From the NCBI GenBank assembly GCA_965220045.1, contig OZ244803.1:992001-1056000 (forward strand): a stretch of 64,000 bases of DNA, given 5' to 3'. The notes beneath the pieces were generated by a model. That model did not search any database and was not told the origin of the DNA. It saw only the letters and a list, made by a program, of their open reading frames with translations. Of this stretch, positions 23,316 to 32,132 are shown piece after piece (within the stretch, counting starts at the first letter, position 1; each line of letters opens with the position of its first letter). This DNA is from VXOZ01 sp965220045. GTDB lineage: Bacteria > Chloroflexota > UBA11872 > VXOZ01. A program made the position numbers and the translations under genes.

Positions 23316-24587
23316 ATGGTGCAGCGAACGGTTGTTGATGAGTTGGCGGTCAGAGGCGGCACGCCGGTGCGGGACGTTAAGCGGCGTCCTTTCCCGCGCT
23401 GGCCGGTATTCTGGGATGACGAGAAACAAGCGGTACAGGCGGTACTGGAGTCCGGTCACGTGAACTATTGGACCGGTGAGCGCGGTCGCGAGTTTCAGGC
23501 GGCCTTTGCCGCTGCCATGGGGGTCAAGGAGGCAATTGCCGTAAACAGCGGCACGAGCGCGCTGCACGTGGCTCTGGCTGCAGCCGGTGTAATGCCCGGC
23601 GATGAAGTCATCGTGCCCGCGCGGAGCTTTATAGCTTCAGCTTCGGCGGTGACCAACCAGTTCGCCGTCCCGGTCTTTGCCGACATCGATCCCGCTACAC
23701 ACAATATCGCGGTGCCATCCGTTGCCGAACGCATAACGCCGCGGACTGCCGCGATCATCCCCGTGCATCTGGCCGGATTGCCGGCGGATATGGACCCTCT
23801 ACTCGATCTTGCCCGCAAGCGCGGTCTCGCCGTGGTTGAGGATTGTGCTCAAGCCCATGGTGCGACCTATCGGGGGAAGACGGTAGGCAGCTTCGGCTCG
23901 GTCAATGCTTGGAGTTTTTGCCAGGACAAGATATTCACGACCGGTGGCGAAGGGGGCATGGTAGGCACCAGTGATCTCAAGGCGGCCGACGTCGCCCGCA
24001 GCTTCCGGGACCACGGCTTTGATGAAGCTGAGCGGCGCAGCGCCTTGGCGCGGGGCTCGCTGAATCAATACACGCACTACCGTGTTGGCTACAACTATCG
24101 GATGACGGAGATGCAGAGCGCCATCGGACTTACGGCGCTGGCGCGGCTCGATTGGCACCTCCAACGCCGCCGCGAGAATGCGCACTACCTTTCAACAGGG
24201 CTAAGGGAACTGAACGAGGTGCTGAGCCCAGCGCCGGAGACACCGGATTCGGAGCATGCATTCTATTGCTACTATGTCACCCTCGACTTGGAGCGGCTTT
24301 CCTGCACGCGGGATGAGTTTGTAAGCGCGTTGCAGGCGGAAGGCGTTCGCGCCGCGCGCGGCACCAGCGCCGAACTGTACCTGGAGCCGGTCTATCAGCA
24401 GCGGGTCGGATACGGCAACTCGCATGTGCCGTTCGATGCGATTGACTACGCTGAAGTAGAGTGTCCCCACGCGAAAGACATCGGCCAACGCTCGTTCCGG
24501 TTGGAAGTATATCCGACGTTACACGAGGAAGACCTTGACGACGTGCTGGCAGCGATCGGCAAGGTAGCAGGGGCATATCGGCACTAA
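23316..24587 (+). CDS. DegT/DnrJ/EryC1/StrS-family PLP aminotransferase
   Basis: This 423-residue protein resembles sugar aminotransferases that convert keto-sugars to amino-sugars for nucleotide-sugar or antibiotic pathways. Visible features are NSGTSALHVAL (cofactor binding), VVEDCAQAHGATY with the pyridine-contacting aspartate, and the expected lysine region SVNAWSFCQDKIFTTGGEGG. GGAGAG lies 6 bases before the ATG. It sits between a debranching enzyme and an MFS transporter, with no nucleotide-sugar gene nearby, so the sugar it acts on is unknown. Confidence 0.88.
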   Translation: MVQRTVVDELAVRGGTPVRDVKRRPFPRWPVFWDDEKQAVQAVLESGHVNYWTGERGREFQAAFAAAMGVKEAIAVNSGTSALHVALAAAGVMPGDEVIVPARSFIASASAVTNQFAVPVFADIDPATHNIAVPSVAERITPRTAAIIPVHLAGLPADMDPLLDLARKRGLAVVEDCAQAHGATYRGKTVGSFGSVNAWSFCQDKIFTTGGEGGMVGTSDLKAADVARSFRDHGFDEAERRSALARGSLNQYTHYRVGYNYRMTEMQSAIGLTALARLDWHLQRRRENAHYLSTGLRELNEVLSPAPETPDSEHAFYCYYVTLDLERLSCTRDEFVSALQAEGVRAARGTSAELYLEPVYQQRVGYGNSHVPFDAIDYAEVECPHAKDIGQRSFRLEVYPTLHEEDLDDVLAAIGKVAGAYRH

Positions 24588-24718
24588 AGCGCGTGCAAAC
24601 TCAACGAAACTATGCCGGCGCAACGCCTAAGGAATGAGGACCTGTGCCAAAGAATCTTGGCGCGAAAGTCGCGGGAATTAGTCTGCCATCTGCACGCAGG
24701 GCATCCATCAACTAGGCC

Positions 24719-25930
24719 ATGCTAAAGCCAGCCTCGTCAACTCTACAGGCAGATGTCGCCCTCAAGGAGACGCCCAGCTACCGTCCTCTCACTCTCTTGA
24801 ATTACACGCTGGTAATTCTCATGGGGCTGGGTTGGAACCTCATCGGCCCCTCCCTACCAGCCATGCGCGCCGAATTCTCACTGAGCCTCGCTAGCGTGGG
24901 GATAGTCTTCCCGCTGGCAACATTGGGATTCGCCTTGGCAGTCATGGTGGCGGGATATGTGGTCGATAGCTACGGCCGGCGGCCGGCACTGATTGGCGCA
25001 AGTTGCATGCTGGGAATTGGGTATCTGGGATGGGGATTCGCGCCGCATTGGGCCGTGACTCTAGTTTTCATGCTCTTCACCGGTGCCGGACTGGGCTGCA
25101 TTGACATAATTACCAATGTGACGGCCTCGGACGCGAGTTCGGGCAATCGTGTGGCCGAACTCAATCGCTTGCACATGTTCTTTGGACTGAGTGCCGTATT
25201 GAGCCCCCTACTGATCGGGCTGTCGCTTGATTTCAATTGGCGCCTGCCGATGATTGCAATCGGCCTCCTTGGTTTTGCGAGCTTACCGTTCGCGATGCGT
25301 GTCCAACTACCCCAGACGGCGACTCTTGAGCGACTCAACCGTGCCAACGTAATCCCCTTGGCGCGCAATGGCATCATCGTGGCGGTCACGGCTGTACTCG
25401 TGCTTTACATATGGGTCGAAGTCTCGATGATGGGCTGGAGTGTGACCTATCTCACCGATGTGTTTCAAGAGCCGTACGGACGCAGCACCGTGGTCGTCTC
25501 GCTGTTTTGGGGCGCGATCTTCCTCGGTCGTCTGGCGATGGTGTGGTTGGCCCGCCACTTTTCGACGGAACAGACGCTGCAGATTCCGTTGATCGCCAGC
25601 GTGCCGCTGCTCTTGGTTCTGGGTCTCGCACCTTCCGCGCCGGTGGTCTATGCGGTAGTCTTCTTGATCGGATTGTGTGTGGCGCCGGTCTTTCCTACCA
25701 TGTTCGCCCTGGCTTTGCAGCGATTTCCCCGGCGGCCGGGTACCGTGGCGATCTTGCTCCTGCTGGGAGCCGCCGCAGGTGGCGTGCTCCCGCCTTACGT
25801 CATAGGAATTGTGGCAGAGACTTTCTCATTTAGAATCGGCATGCTCAGCCTTGTGCCGATCGCGCTCATCATGCCGATCATTACGTACAAGGCCTTTCAG
25901 CGTTCAAGACTAACGGCGGAAGACTCGTAG
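24719..25930 (+). CDS. Major facilitator superfamily transporter
   Basis: This 403-residue polytopic membrane protein has about 12 hydrophobic segments. The loop after the second segment reads GYVVDSYGRRPAL, matching the MFS signature between helices 2 and 3. A longer polar loop near residue 200 separates the two halves. The substrate cannot be predicted. The ribosome site is weak. It lies downstream of the DegT gene on the same strand. Confidence 0.88.
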   Translation: MLKPASSTLQADVALKETPSYRPLTLLNYTLVILMGLGWNLIGPSLPAMRAEFSLSLASVGIVFPLATLGFALAVMVAGYVVDSYGRRPALIGASCMLGIGYLGWGFAPHWAVTLVFMLFTGAGLGCIDIITNVTASDASSGNRVAELNRLHMFFGLSAVLSPLLIGLSLDFNWRLPMIAIGLLGFASLPFAMRVQLPQTATLERLNRANVIPLARNGIIVAVTAVLVLYIWVEVSMMGWSVTYLTDVFQEPYGRSTVVVSLFWGAIFLGRLAMVWLARHFSTEQTLQIPLIASVPLLLVLGLAPSAPVVYAVVFLIGLCVAPVFPTMFALALQRFPRRPGTVAILLLLGAAAGGVLPPYVIGIVAETFSFRIGMLSLVPIALIMPIITYKAFQRSRLTAEDS

Positions 25931-25994
25931 AATTGGTGCTTGCATGCTACTGGGGATGACGCTCTTTCGCTGCTTCTCCTTTGTGGGCGACCTA

Positions 25995-27191
25995 CTACGA
26001 AGCAGCGGCTATGCCTATATCTCCGAGTAGTTCCGCACCGTTGGACGCGGCGGCTGTGTATACGTCGCCCGCAAGGAAGAGCGCTACCAAGTCTGGGTCA
26101 AGTTTTGGTCCGGCCATATCCCTCAGAGTTTCTACGGCCCGTGGAACTGTTAACGCGGGTCGATAGGGGCGATCGGCAGTCAGTGCCGCGAATACGTCGG
26201 CGATGGCGACAATGCGCGCCAGAGCCGGCACGCCGGAACCTGTGAGGCCGTCAGGATAGCCGGTGCCGTCGAGCCGTTCATGGTGGCTGCGGACGGTAGA
26301 GGCAACCATGGAGAGCGACTCGCCCGCGGCATGTGATGCGTTTCCCGCCGCCAGCAGCATGCGTTCGCCGATAACCGGATGCTGACGCGCGCATGCCCGC
26401 TCCTCCGCATCCAGGGGGCCGGGCTTCCTCAGGACATACTCGGGGACATGCAGCTTGCCGATGTCGCGGAGCATTGCGCTTTTGCGCACCGCGTTAATCT
26501 CCACGCGGTTTATGCCTGCGGCTTCGCCCAAAGCCACCGCAAGCGCGCATACCTTCGCAACATGGCCTGCGGCATAGCCGTCTCGGGTCGCTGCGGCCTG
26601 GGCCATGGCAAGAGTCACCGAGGCCTCGGCCTGGAGTGCTCCTGTGGAATACTCCTGAAGCAATGCGCCGTATATGAGATTGCCTAGCAAGCGAAGACTG
26701 CGCGTGGCGTCACCCACGGCGGTGAGTCTGGACGGCACCGTGCGCCTAAAGTAGAGACACATCGCGGCGTACGTGTCGCCTTGGTAAATGAGGGGAATCG
26801 CCACGCCGTCGCGCACGCCGGCAGATGCAAGGACAGGACGCAATACCTCTTGCAATTCCACAGGCACGGCTGATGCAGTGACCATCTCTTTTGTCGAAAG
26901 AGCATGTTCCGCAAATTGCGCTTCGGCAGTCTTGGCAGATGCCGCATGCTCGGCGTCCGGCAGTGAGGCGGGACACGCGGAGAGAAAGGTCTCGCGTGCC
27001 TCGGCGCGCAGGACTGCGGTATCCGCAAAGTGGATACAGACGCATTGGGCGCCCAGATGCTCTCGCAGCGTCTCGATGAGAAGCGCGGGCAGCGCTTCGG
27101 CATCGCTTACGGCCACCTGGTCGGCGACAAGCAAGATGCGGTCGAGCAGCCACTTTGGCCGCGTGAACCTATCCAGGATGCCCCAAGCCAT
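25995..27191 (-). CDS. GAF-like plus HD-GYP domain protein with altered HD dyad
   Basis: This 398-residue cytoplasmic protein begins with a GAF-like sensory region (about 20-180) and ends with an HD-GYP domain (about 195-370), which normally hydrolyses cyclic di-GMP. The GYP element is intact (HHERLDGTGYPDG, 303-315), as are other metal histidines (AAGHVAKV, RQHPVIGERML). The HD dyad itself reads LRDIGK: Arg242 replaces the usual histidine before Asp243. Activity may therefore be lost or altered, and the protein may act as a sensor. No diguanylate cyclase gene is adjacent. Confidence 0.85.
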   Translation of the reverse strand: MAWGILDRFTRPKWLLDRILLVADQVAVSDAEALPALLIETLREHLGAQCVCIHFADTAVLRAEARETFLSACPASLPDAEHAASAKTAEAQFAEHALSTKEMVTASAVPVELQEVLRPVLASAGVRDGVAIPLIYQGDTYAAMCLYFRRTVPSRLTAVGDATRSLRLLGNLIYGALLQEYSTGALQAEASVTLAMAQAAATRDGYAAGHVAKVCALAVALGEAAGINRVEINAVRKSAMLRDIGKLHVPEYVLRKPGPLDAEERACARQHPVIGERMLLAAGNASHAAGESLSMVASTVRSHHERLDGTGYPDGLTGSGVPALARIVAIADVFAALTADRPYRPALTVPRAVETLRDMAGPKLDPDLVALFLAGDVYTAAASNGAELLGDIGIAAAS

Positions 27192-27310
27192 GCGCTAAAC
27201 CCTCACTGCATGTTAAATCGCCCGGGGAGGCCATCCCTCACAATGAACGAGAAGACCTTGTAAGAGAAACCCCCGATCCGTCATTGCCAAGTAAACAGCA
27301 CGACGAACTC

Positions 27311-27340
27311 CGTCTTTCCCGCGAAAGCGGGAATCCATCC
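27311..27340. repeat. Dispersed palindrome TTCCCGCGAAAGCGGGAA
   Basis: The element CGTCTTTCCCGCGAAAGCGG and following bases forms a stem (TTCCCGC/GCGGGAA). The same palindrome recurs at 29701-29733, 29759-29789 and, inverted, at 62170-62199, always between genes. Confidence 0.85.
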
Positions 27341-27405
27341 TCTCCTAAAAGAGCCCTGCTTTTGAGGGATTAACGGCGTGGAAAGCTAATGTCTGCTTCG
27401 CAGGT

Positions 27406-28269
27406 TCAGGCCCGGCCCTCAGCGGCCTTTTCTGCCGCTAGCTGCACTTTTTGCCAGTCATAGTCAACGACTGGGTAGAACTTCTCCGGGTGCTTGAGCC
27501 GCCAAATCTGCTTGCGAATGACGAAGTTGTCCGGTTCAATCTCCAGGGCGCGCCCCCAGGCGTCCAGTGCTTCACTCGTCTGTCCGAGCTGATGCAGAGC
27601 GGTACCGAGACCGAAGGCGGCATTGGCAGAATCGTGGTTGAGGTCCAAGGCTTGCGCAAATGCCTCCGCCGCACGCGCATGCTCGCCCTCCTGCAAACAG
27701 GCCTCCGCCAAGGCAAGGTGCAGGTCCGCATCGCCGCCGTTTGCCGCCACTTGCTCCAAGAGCACCTCGATCTCAAACGCTTGCTGAGCGACCGTTGGTG
27801 CGGGCGGCACGTCGCCTCGCGGCGTTGCCAGCAGCGTTTCAAGTTGTTGAACGATATCTTCGCGTTCGACGCTGAAGCCCGTAAAGAGCTGAAAGCGGAT
27901 GATGCCAGCCTCATCCACGTAAACGCCGTTTGGCACCGCCGAAAAGCCGTACAGACGAAAGAGGAGCCCGCTGGCGTCGACAAAGGTGGGAAATGTCACG
28001 CCGCTTTGCTCCACGAACGCCCGCGGCTGCTCCACGCCGCCGCCGTCCATGGCGACCGATAGCATCTGAAAATTGTCACCGGCGTGCTTCTCCGCGAATT
28101 GTTGCCAGCCTGGCAACTGATCGCGGCAGCCTCACCAGGAAGCCCACATGTACAAGAGGACGCGCTTGCCGCGAAATTGGCTCCACGTCCAGCGCTTGCC
28201 ATAGACGTCCCGCAGGCTGAAGTCCGGCGCTGCCGTGCCCACCTCAGGTCGTTGCAGAGTTACGCTCAC
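27406..28269 (-). CDS. Candidate selenoprotein: thioredoxin/TlpA-like redoxin with TPR repeats (in-frame UGA)
   Basis: Read through one UGA (28134-28132), this encodes about 287 residues. The N-terminal half is a TlpA/redoxin thioredoxin fold (AAPDFSLRDVYGKRW, then LLYMWASW-U-GCRDQLPGW). The UGA is codon 46, exactly where TlpA proteins have the first active-site cysteine (WASWC..C). The second half contains TPR-like helices (AEAFAQALDLNHDSANAAFGL, about 165-250). A two-tier hairpin resembling a bacterial SECIS begins 5 bases after the UGA (listed separately). The GTG start at 28269 has GAGGAG 8 bases upstream. The motif is U-x-C rather than U-x-x-C. The alternative is a nonsense-disrupted redoxin, but the frame is otherwise intact and the hairpin argues against that. 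The sel genes are not in this window. Confidence 0.75.
28092..28134 (-). promoter_or_regulatory. SECIS-like hairpin after in-frame UGA
   Basis: On the minus strand the UGA is followed, after GGCTG, by an outer stem CCGCGA/TCGCGG. After a small internal loop (TCA/AAT) comes an inner stem GTTGCC/GGCAAC capped by AGGCT. The position, the upper stem and the AGG start of the loop closely resemble the known E. coli fdhF SECIS. Bacterial SECIS elements lie immediately 3' of the UGA, as here. Confidence 0.75.
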
Positions 28270-28667
28270 GATAGTATCTCCTCTTCTGGCTCGGTTTGAG
28301 TCTGCTTCGTCACCGCTAGGCGCGGCCCATTCCAAAGTCTTCGGTAGTCTCGGGGCAACCCCACGCGCCCGAATTACACTCGCGCTCAGTCGCGGCTGGC
28401 GAGAGATTCATATCTGCTCCAGCCGACCATGTCCGTGCTGCCCGACGCTCGCCAGCGCACTGTAAACCGTCTTTAGTGCCATGCTATACCCCGCACTGGA
28501 GCCAGGCAAGTAGCAAGGGCGTGTGCACTTTCGATTCGCTTGCTCTCTTGAGAGAACAGTGGTTTTCAAGAGAGACGGGGACGCGACACGGCACTCATCT
28601 TCAACTCAGAGAGCGGGGATACACTCAATGTATAGAGGCGATGCGCTAAGTGGAAGTGGGGAGAGTG
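28270..28667. other. Divergent intergenic region
   Basis: This gap of about 400 bases separates the leftward selenoprotein gene from the rightward SOUL gene and should carry both promoters. A 90-residue frame at 28523 is a shadow that runs into the SOUL gene. No repeat or RNA gene is clear. Confidence 0.4.
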
Positions 28668-29405
28668 ATGACGATGAAACGGCTACTAGCAGTGGCACTG
28701 GTGATTGTCCTCTTGCTTGGGTCAGGGGTGTATTTCTTGCGGTCGTTTATCTTTGGCTCGCTCTTTGGCAGCGCGTACGCAGAGCCCGCCCATGAAGTCA
28801 TCTTGAAAGACGGCAACATCGAGATACGCCGTTACGAGCCGTACGTGGTCGCGGAGGTGACCGTAACCGGTTCGTTCGACCGCGCGACGCAGTCCTCCTT
28901 CAATCCGCTTTTCCGGTACATTTCGGGCAGCAATCGCGACCGTGAGGAGATCGAAATGACCACGCCGGTGTTGGTGGAGCCTGGCGGCCAGGCAGAGGCC
29001 AGACTATCGGAAGCCGCTGAATCGGTAAAGCTCGCAATGACGGTCCCGGTTATTGTGGAACCCCAAGCCTCCGCCGTAAATGAGAGCGGACGCAGGCTGG
29101 CCGGCAGCGATATCAATGCGTGGACGATGGCATTTGTGCTGCCTGCGGGCTACACGGCCGAGACCGCGCCGCTGCCCGACAATAGCAATGTGGTCGTTCG
29201 CCAAGTCGAACAACATGAAGTTGCCAGCATTCGCTTTAGCGGGAGATTTTCCAACGAGCGTGCCGACCTGCAGCGGGCCCGGTTAGAAGCGTGGCTGCAA
29301 GCACGGGGTCTCGCACACGCAGGGGACTGGCGCATCGCGACGTACGATCCGCCGTTTACAATCCCGTGGTTTCGCCGCAACGAGGTGCTCGTGACTTTGC
29401 AGTAG
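28668..29405 (+). CDS. SOUL-family haem-binding protein, membrane-anchored
   Basis: This 245-residue protein has an N-terminal transmembrane segment (LLAVALVIVLLLGSGVYFL, about 4-24) and a SOUL domain outside the membrane. The domain opens with YAEPAHEVILKDGNIEIRRY, has the IEMTTPVLVEP block, and ends with PPFTIPWFRRNEVLVTLQ, typical of the family. SOUL proteins bind haem or porphyrin; the bacterial role is poorly known. The ATG at 28668 follows GGGGAGAG closely; the next in-frame ATG two codons on is also possible. Confidence 0.85.
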   Translation: MTMKRLLAVALVIVLLLGSGVYFLRSFIFGSLFGSAYAEPAHEVILKDGNIEIRRYEPYVVAEVTVTGSFDRATQSSFNPLFRYISGSNRDREEIEMTTPVLVEPGGQAEARLSEAAESVKLAMTVPVIVEPQASAVNESGRRLAGSDINAWTMAFVLPAGYTAETAPLPDNSNVVVRQVEQHEVASIRFSGRFSNERADLQRARLEAWLQARGLAHAGDWRIATYDPPFTIPWFRRNEVLVTLQ

Positions 29406-29523
29406 GAAGTCGCTTTGCAGAGGGAGACCCTTGCGATCTCTCTCTCTGCCTGTCGCGCGGAGTGGGCAGGATGTGGATCGGAGACTAGCTAGATTCAGGC
29501 AACGGCCTCCTGAATAGTCACCT

Positions 29524-29880
29524 CTGGATTCCGGCTTGCGCCGGGGTAATGGAGAGGGAGTCTGGTTGCTGGTGCAGCTGCAAAGTTGCTCCCGTTCATG
29601 GCGGGAAGCCACCTTCGCCGCAGTCGATCTGTAAGCCGGTTCCGCGCATCGGGGAGGCGGGGGACAAGCCCCCGCGGTACAAGAAGAGCGCCTATTCCAT
29701 TCCGTCCTTCCCGCGAAAGCGGGGAATCCATCTACACGGACAGCGCCTCTTCCTTGCCGTCATTCCCGCGAAAGCGGGAATCCATCTTTCTACTCTTGCA
29801 AGTGCGACGACTCTGCTACACGTCTACCGGAGGCATCACCCGCCCCACCCCTGGACTCCGGCTTGCGCCGGAGTGACGAG
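29524..29880. repeat. Cluster of dispersed palindromes
   Basis: The gap of about 560 bases before tRNA-Val(GAC) holds at least three palindrome families. GATTCCGGCTTGCGCCGGGG occurs near 29526 and again, slightly changed, near 29857. GCGGGGGACAAGCCCCCGC occurs near 29658, with another copy near 62025. TTCCCGCGAAAGCGGGAA-type elements occur at 29701-29733 and 29759-29789. No gene is supported in this gap. Confidence 0.8.
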
Positions 29881-29929
29881 CCACCAGGTACTCCCCGTGA
29901 GAACGGATCAATTACCTAGCCGTTCCCAA

Positions 29930-29958
29930 TTGCTCCTGCAGAATTCCCGTGCTATACT
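29930..29958 (+). promoter_or_regulatory. tRNA-Val(GAC) promoter
   Basis: TTGCTC at 29930-29935 and TATACT at 29953-29958 have a 17-base spacer, and the tRNA begins 11 bases after the -10 box. The -10 region and the next 16 bases are duplicated before the decayed copy at 32823, but the -35 is not. Confidence 0.7.
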
Positions 29959-29969
29959 CCGCGACAGAA

Positions 29970-30046
29970 GGGCAAGTAGCTCAGCCGGTTAGAGCGCCAC
30001 GTTGACATCGTGGAGGTCGGAGGTTCGAGTCCTCTCTTGCCCACCA
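29970..30046 (+). tRNA. tRNA-Val (anticodon GAC)
   Basis: All arms pair: acceptor GGGCAAG/CTTGCCC, anticodon stem CCACG/CGTGG around TTGACAT (anticodon GAC), and T arm GGAGG/CCTCT allowing one G-U pair. CCA is encoded. Two decayed copies lie downstream at 32823 and 35819. Confidence 0.96.
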
Positions 30047-30255
30047 CCGTGGACAGATTCGAGAGCCTTCCTGTTGAAGTTCAGATTGGGGATTGATTTG
30101 GCCGTGCTCGACACGCGTTCCCCACTTCCCCTTTGGGTTGTGGAAGCATGGCATACGAATCGAACCCAGGCGTATCCTCCCTTGAACGAGTCCACGTTGT
30201 CCCACGGCACTCCATGTGTCGGGCCGGCGCAAACCCTGAGAAGCAGCCGGAAAAC

Positions 30256-30993
30256 GTGACACAGTTCCTGTCCGCAATGCTGGGTTTGACTCTCAATGCG
30301 CTGCGGGACCTGGCGCCCATCATACTCGTCATTGCGTTCTTCCAGGTAGTCGTGCTCCGCCAGCCATTTCCCGATTTGCTGAGCGTGCTCATAGGGCTCC
30401 TCTGCGTGATAGCTGGGCTGACTCTCTTCATCCAGGGGCTGGAAAGCGGTCTCTTCCCCTTGGGAGAGGCGCTCGCGCAGGGGTTCGCACGGAAGGGCAG
30501 TGCTGCCATCCTGTTAGCCTTCGGTTTTTGCCTCGGTTTCGGTACGACAGTAGCCGAACCGGCCCTGATTGCCGTTGCCGACGAAGCCGCCGCTGTCGCT
30601 GCTGAAGCCGGCGCCATTGTAGATGATGATCGCGCGCGCGCAACCTACGCACTAGAACTGCGCATGGTCGTGGCCGTATCTGTTGGCGCCGCCATTGTGG
30701 TGGGCATTCTGCGTATCCTCAAGGGTTGGCCGATCCACTGGCTCATCATCGGGGGATACGTGCTGGTGACCACCATGACAGTCTTCGCCCCGGCAGAAAT
30801 CGTCGGAGTAGCCTACGACTCCGGCGGTGTGACTACCAGCACCATCACGGTCCCGCTTGTGACGGCGCTCGGCGTCGGACTCGCCACGGCCATTCGCGGA
30901 CGCAACCCCATGATCGATGGCTTCGGTCTCATCGCCTTCGCCAGCCTCACGCCAATGATCTGCGTCCTTGCATATGGGATGGTGGTCTCGTGA
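30256..30993 (+). CDS. DUF1538 membrane protein, first of pair
   Basis: This roughly 245-residue polytopic membrane protein of the DUF1538 family has about seven hydrophobic segments. The family motifs are ESGLFPLGEAL, GTTVAEPALIAVA, AYDSGGVTTSTITVPLVTAL and NPMIDGFGLIAFASLTP. The function is unknown; DUF1538 proteins are thought to be transporters or channels. Position within the frame is uncertain: a GTG at 30256 or an ATG at 30277 fits the domain boundary, while an upstream ATG at 30133 would add an unlikely soluble leader. Its stop overlaps the GTG of the next gene. A PII-like and a CBS gene complete the operon. Confidence 0.78.
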   Translation: MTQFLSAMLGLTLNALRDLAPIILVIAFFQVVVLRQPFPDLLSVLIGLLCVIAGLTLFIQGLESGLFPLGEALAQGFARKGSAAILLAFGFCLGFGTTVAEPALIAVADEAAAVAAEAGAIVDDDRARATYALELRMVVAVSVGAAIVVGILRILKGWPIHWLIIGGYVLVTTMTVFAPAEIVGVAYDSGGVTTSTITVPLVTALGVGLATAIRGRNPMIDGFGLIAFASLTPMICVLAYGMVVS

Positions 30994-31778
30994 CCGACTT
31001 CCCCCACACCTTTGCCGATGCCTTGCTCTCCACCGTGCTTGACGTTGCGCCCATCGTCGCCATCCTCCTGCTGTTTCAACTCGTCTTTCTGCGTCGCAAG
31101 CCGCCCAACCTGCGCCGGATAGCTGCGGGTTCCGTCCTCGTGCTGGTGGGTCTGGCACTGTTCCTCATAGGCTTGGAGAGTGCGCTCTTCCCGATTGGCA
31201 AGACCATGGCGAGCCAGCTCACCGCCCCCGAGACGATTGGAGCGGAGAGGCTGGCTGACGGCATCGACTGGCACGACTACCTGCTGCTCTACGCCTTTGC
31301 CGGTGCCATCGGCTTCGCGACGACCGTGGCCGAGCCTTCCCTCGTTGCGGTAGCGATAAAGGCCCAAGACGCATCGGGCGGAGCCGTCCACGCCTGGGGG
31401 CTCAGGACTGCCGTGGCAATCGGCGTTGCCGTGGGCGTCGTGCTGGGTTGCTTCCGCATCGTCACCGGCACACCTTTGCCCTGGTACATCATCGGTTCCT
31501 ACATTGTTGTGATATTGCTTACATTCAGGGCCAGCCGGTCAATTGTGCCCCTCGCTTACGACAGCGGCGGCGTCACCACTTCGACGGTAACAGTACCTGT
31601 GGTCGCGGCTATCGGGCTGGGCCTTGCCGCAAGCGTTCCCGGCAGGAGCCCATTGATTGACGGATTCGGACTCATCGCTTTCGCCAGCGTCTTCCCAATT
31701 GTGTCCGTACTGGGATACTCTATTGCTGCATCGTGGCTGGCCCGCAGGCGGAAAACCAAACTTCCCAAGGAGGCTTGA
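30990..31778 (+). CDS. DUF1538 membrane protein, second of pair
   Basis: This 262-residue paralogue of the preceding protein shares LFLIGLESALFPIGK, FATTVAEPSLVAVA, AYDSGGVTTSTVTVPVVAAI and SPLIDGFGLIAFASVFP. The GTG start at 30990 overlaps the previous stop (GTGA), so the two are translationally coupled and probably form a heteromeric membrane complex. The frame stays open upstream of 30990, but that part is a shadow of the first gene. The C-terminus is short and basic (ARRRKTKLPKEA). The conserved AEP and DSGGVTTST motifs in both copies are likely functional membrane residues. Confidence 0.82.
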   Translation: MTDFPHTFADALLSTVLDVAPIVAILLLFQLVFLRRKPPNLRRIAAGSVLVLVGLALFLIGLESALFPIGKTMASQLTAPETIGAERLADGIDWHDYLLLYAFAGAIGFATTVAEPSLVAVAIKAQDASGGAVHAWGLRTAVAIGVAVGVVLGCFRIVTGTPLPWYIIGSYIVVILLTFRASRSIVPLAYDSGGVTTSTVTVPVVAAIGLGLAASVPGRSPLIDGFGLIAFASVFPIVSVLGYSIAASWLARRRKTKLPKEA

Positions 31779-31781
31779 GCT

Positions 31782-32132
31782 GTGAAACTGAAGCTGATCG
31801 TTGCCTTGGTGAGCGACGAAAAGACCGATGTCGTTGTAGAAGCGGCGCGCGCGGCGGGCGCCACTGGCGATACGATCGTTACCAGTGTGCGCGGGGGCGG
31901 TCTGAGGCCGGAAAAGACATTCTTCGGCCTCGACCTCGCGGCCCAGCGTGATCTCGCTCTCTTTCTGGTGGCCGAGGCGCGGGCCCGCGAGATACTGGAG
32001 CGCATCCGCGACGCGGCAGGACTCGAATCCGAGCCGGGCGCCGGCATCGCGTTCCAAATTCCCATAGAAGACGCTGTGGGACTCAAGACGCAGATACCCA
32101 CAATCCTGGAGGAGGTGGAGTCAGAGATATGA
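31782..32132 (+). CDS. PII-like signalling protein
   Basis: This 116-residue protein has the ferredoxin-like fold pattern of the PII superfamily, starting MKLKLIVALVSDEKTDVVVE and continuing GATGDTIVTSVRG through a T-loop-like region to AGIAFQIPIEDAVGL. Classical GlnB motifs are only partly kept, so it is better called PII-like. A strong AAGGAGG lies 8 bases before the GTG. It lies between the DUF1538 pair and a CBS gene and probably gates or regulates that membrane pair by binding a small ligand. That role is inferred from context. Confidence 0.78.
   Translation: MKLKLIVALVSDEKTDVVVEAARAAGATGDTIVTSVRGGGLRPEKTFFGLDLAAQRDLALFLVAEARAREILERIRDAAGLESEPGAGIAFQIPIEDAVGLKTQIPTILEEVESEI

Noticed and set aside
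30726..30989. N-terminal extension of the second DUF1538 protein
   Set aside because: The translation there is a shifted shadow of the first DUF1538 gene; the GTG at 30990 matches the family start and overlaps the previous stop.
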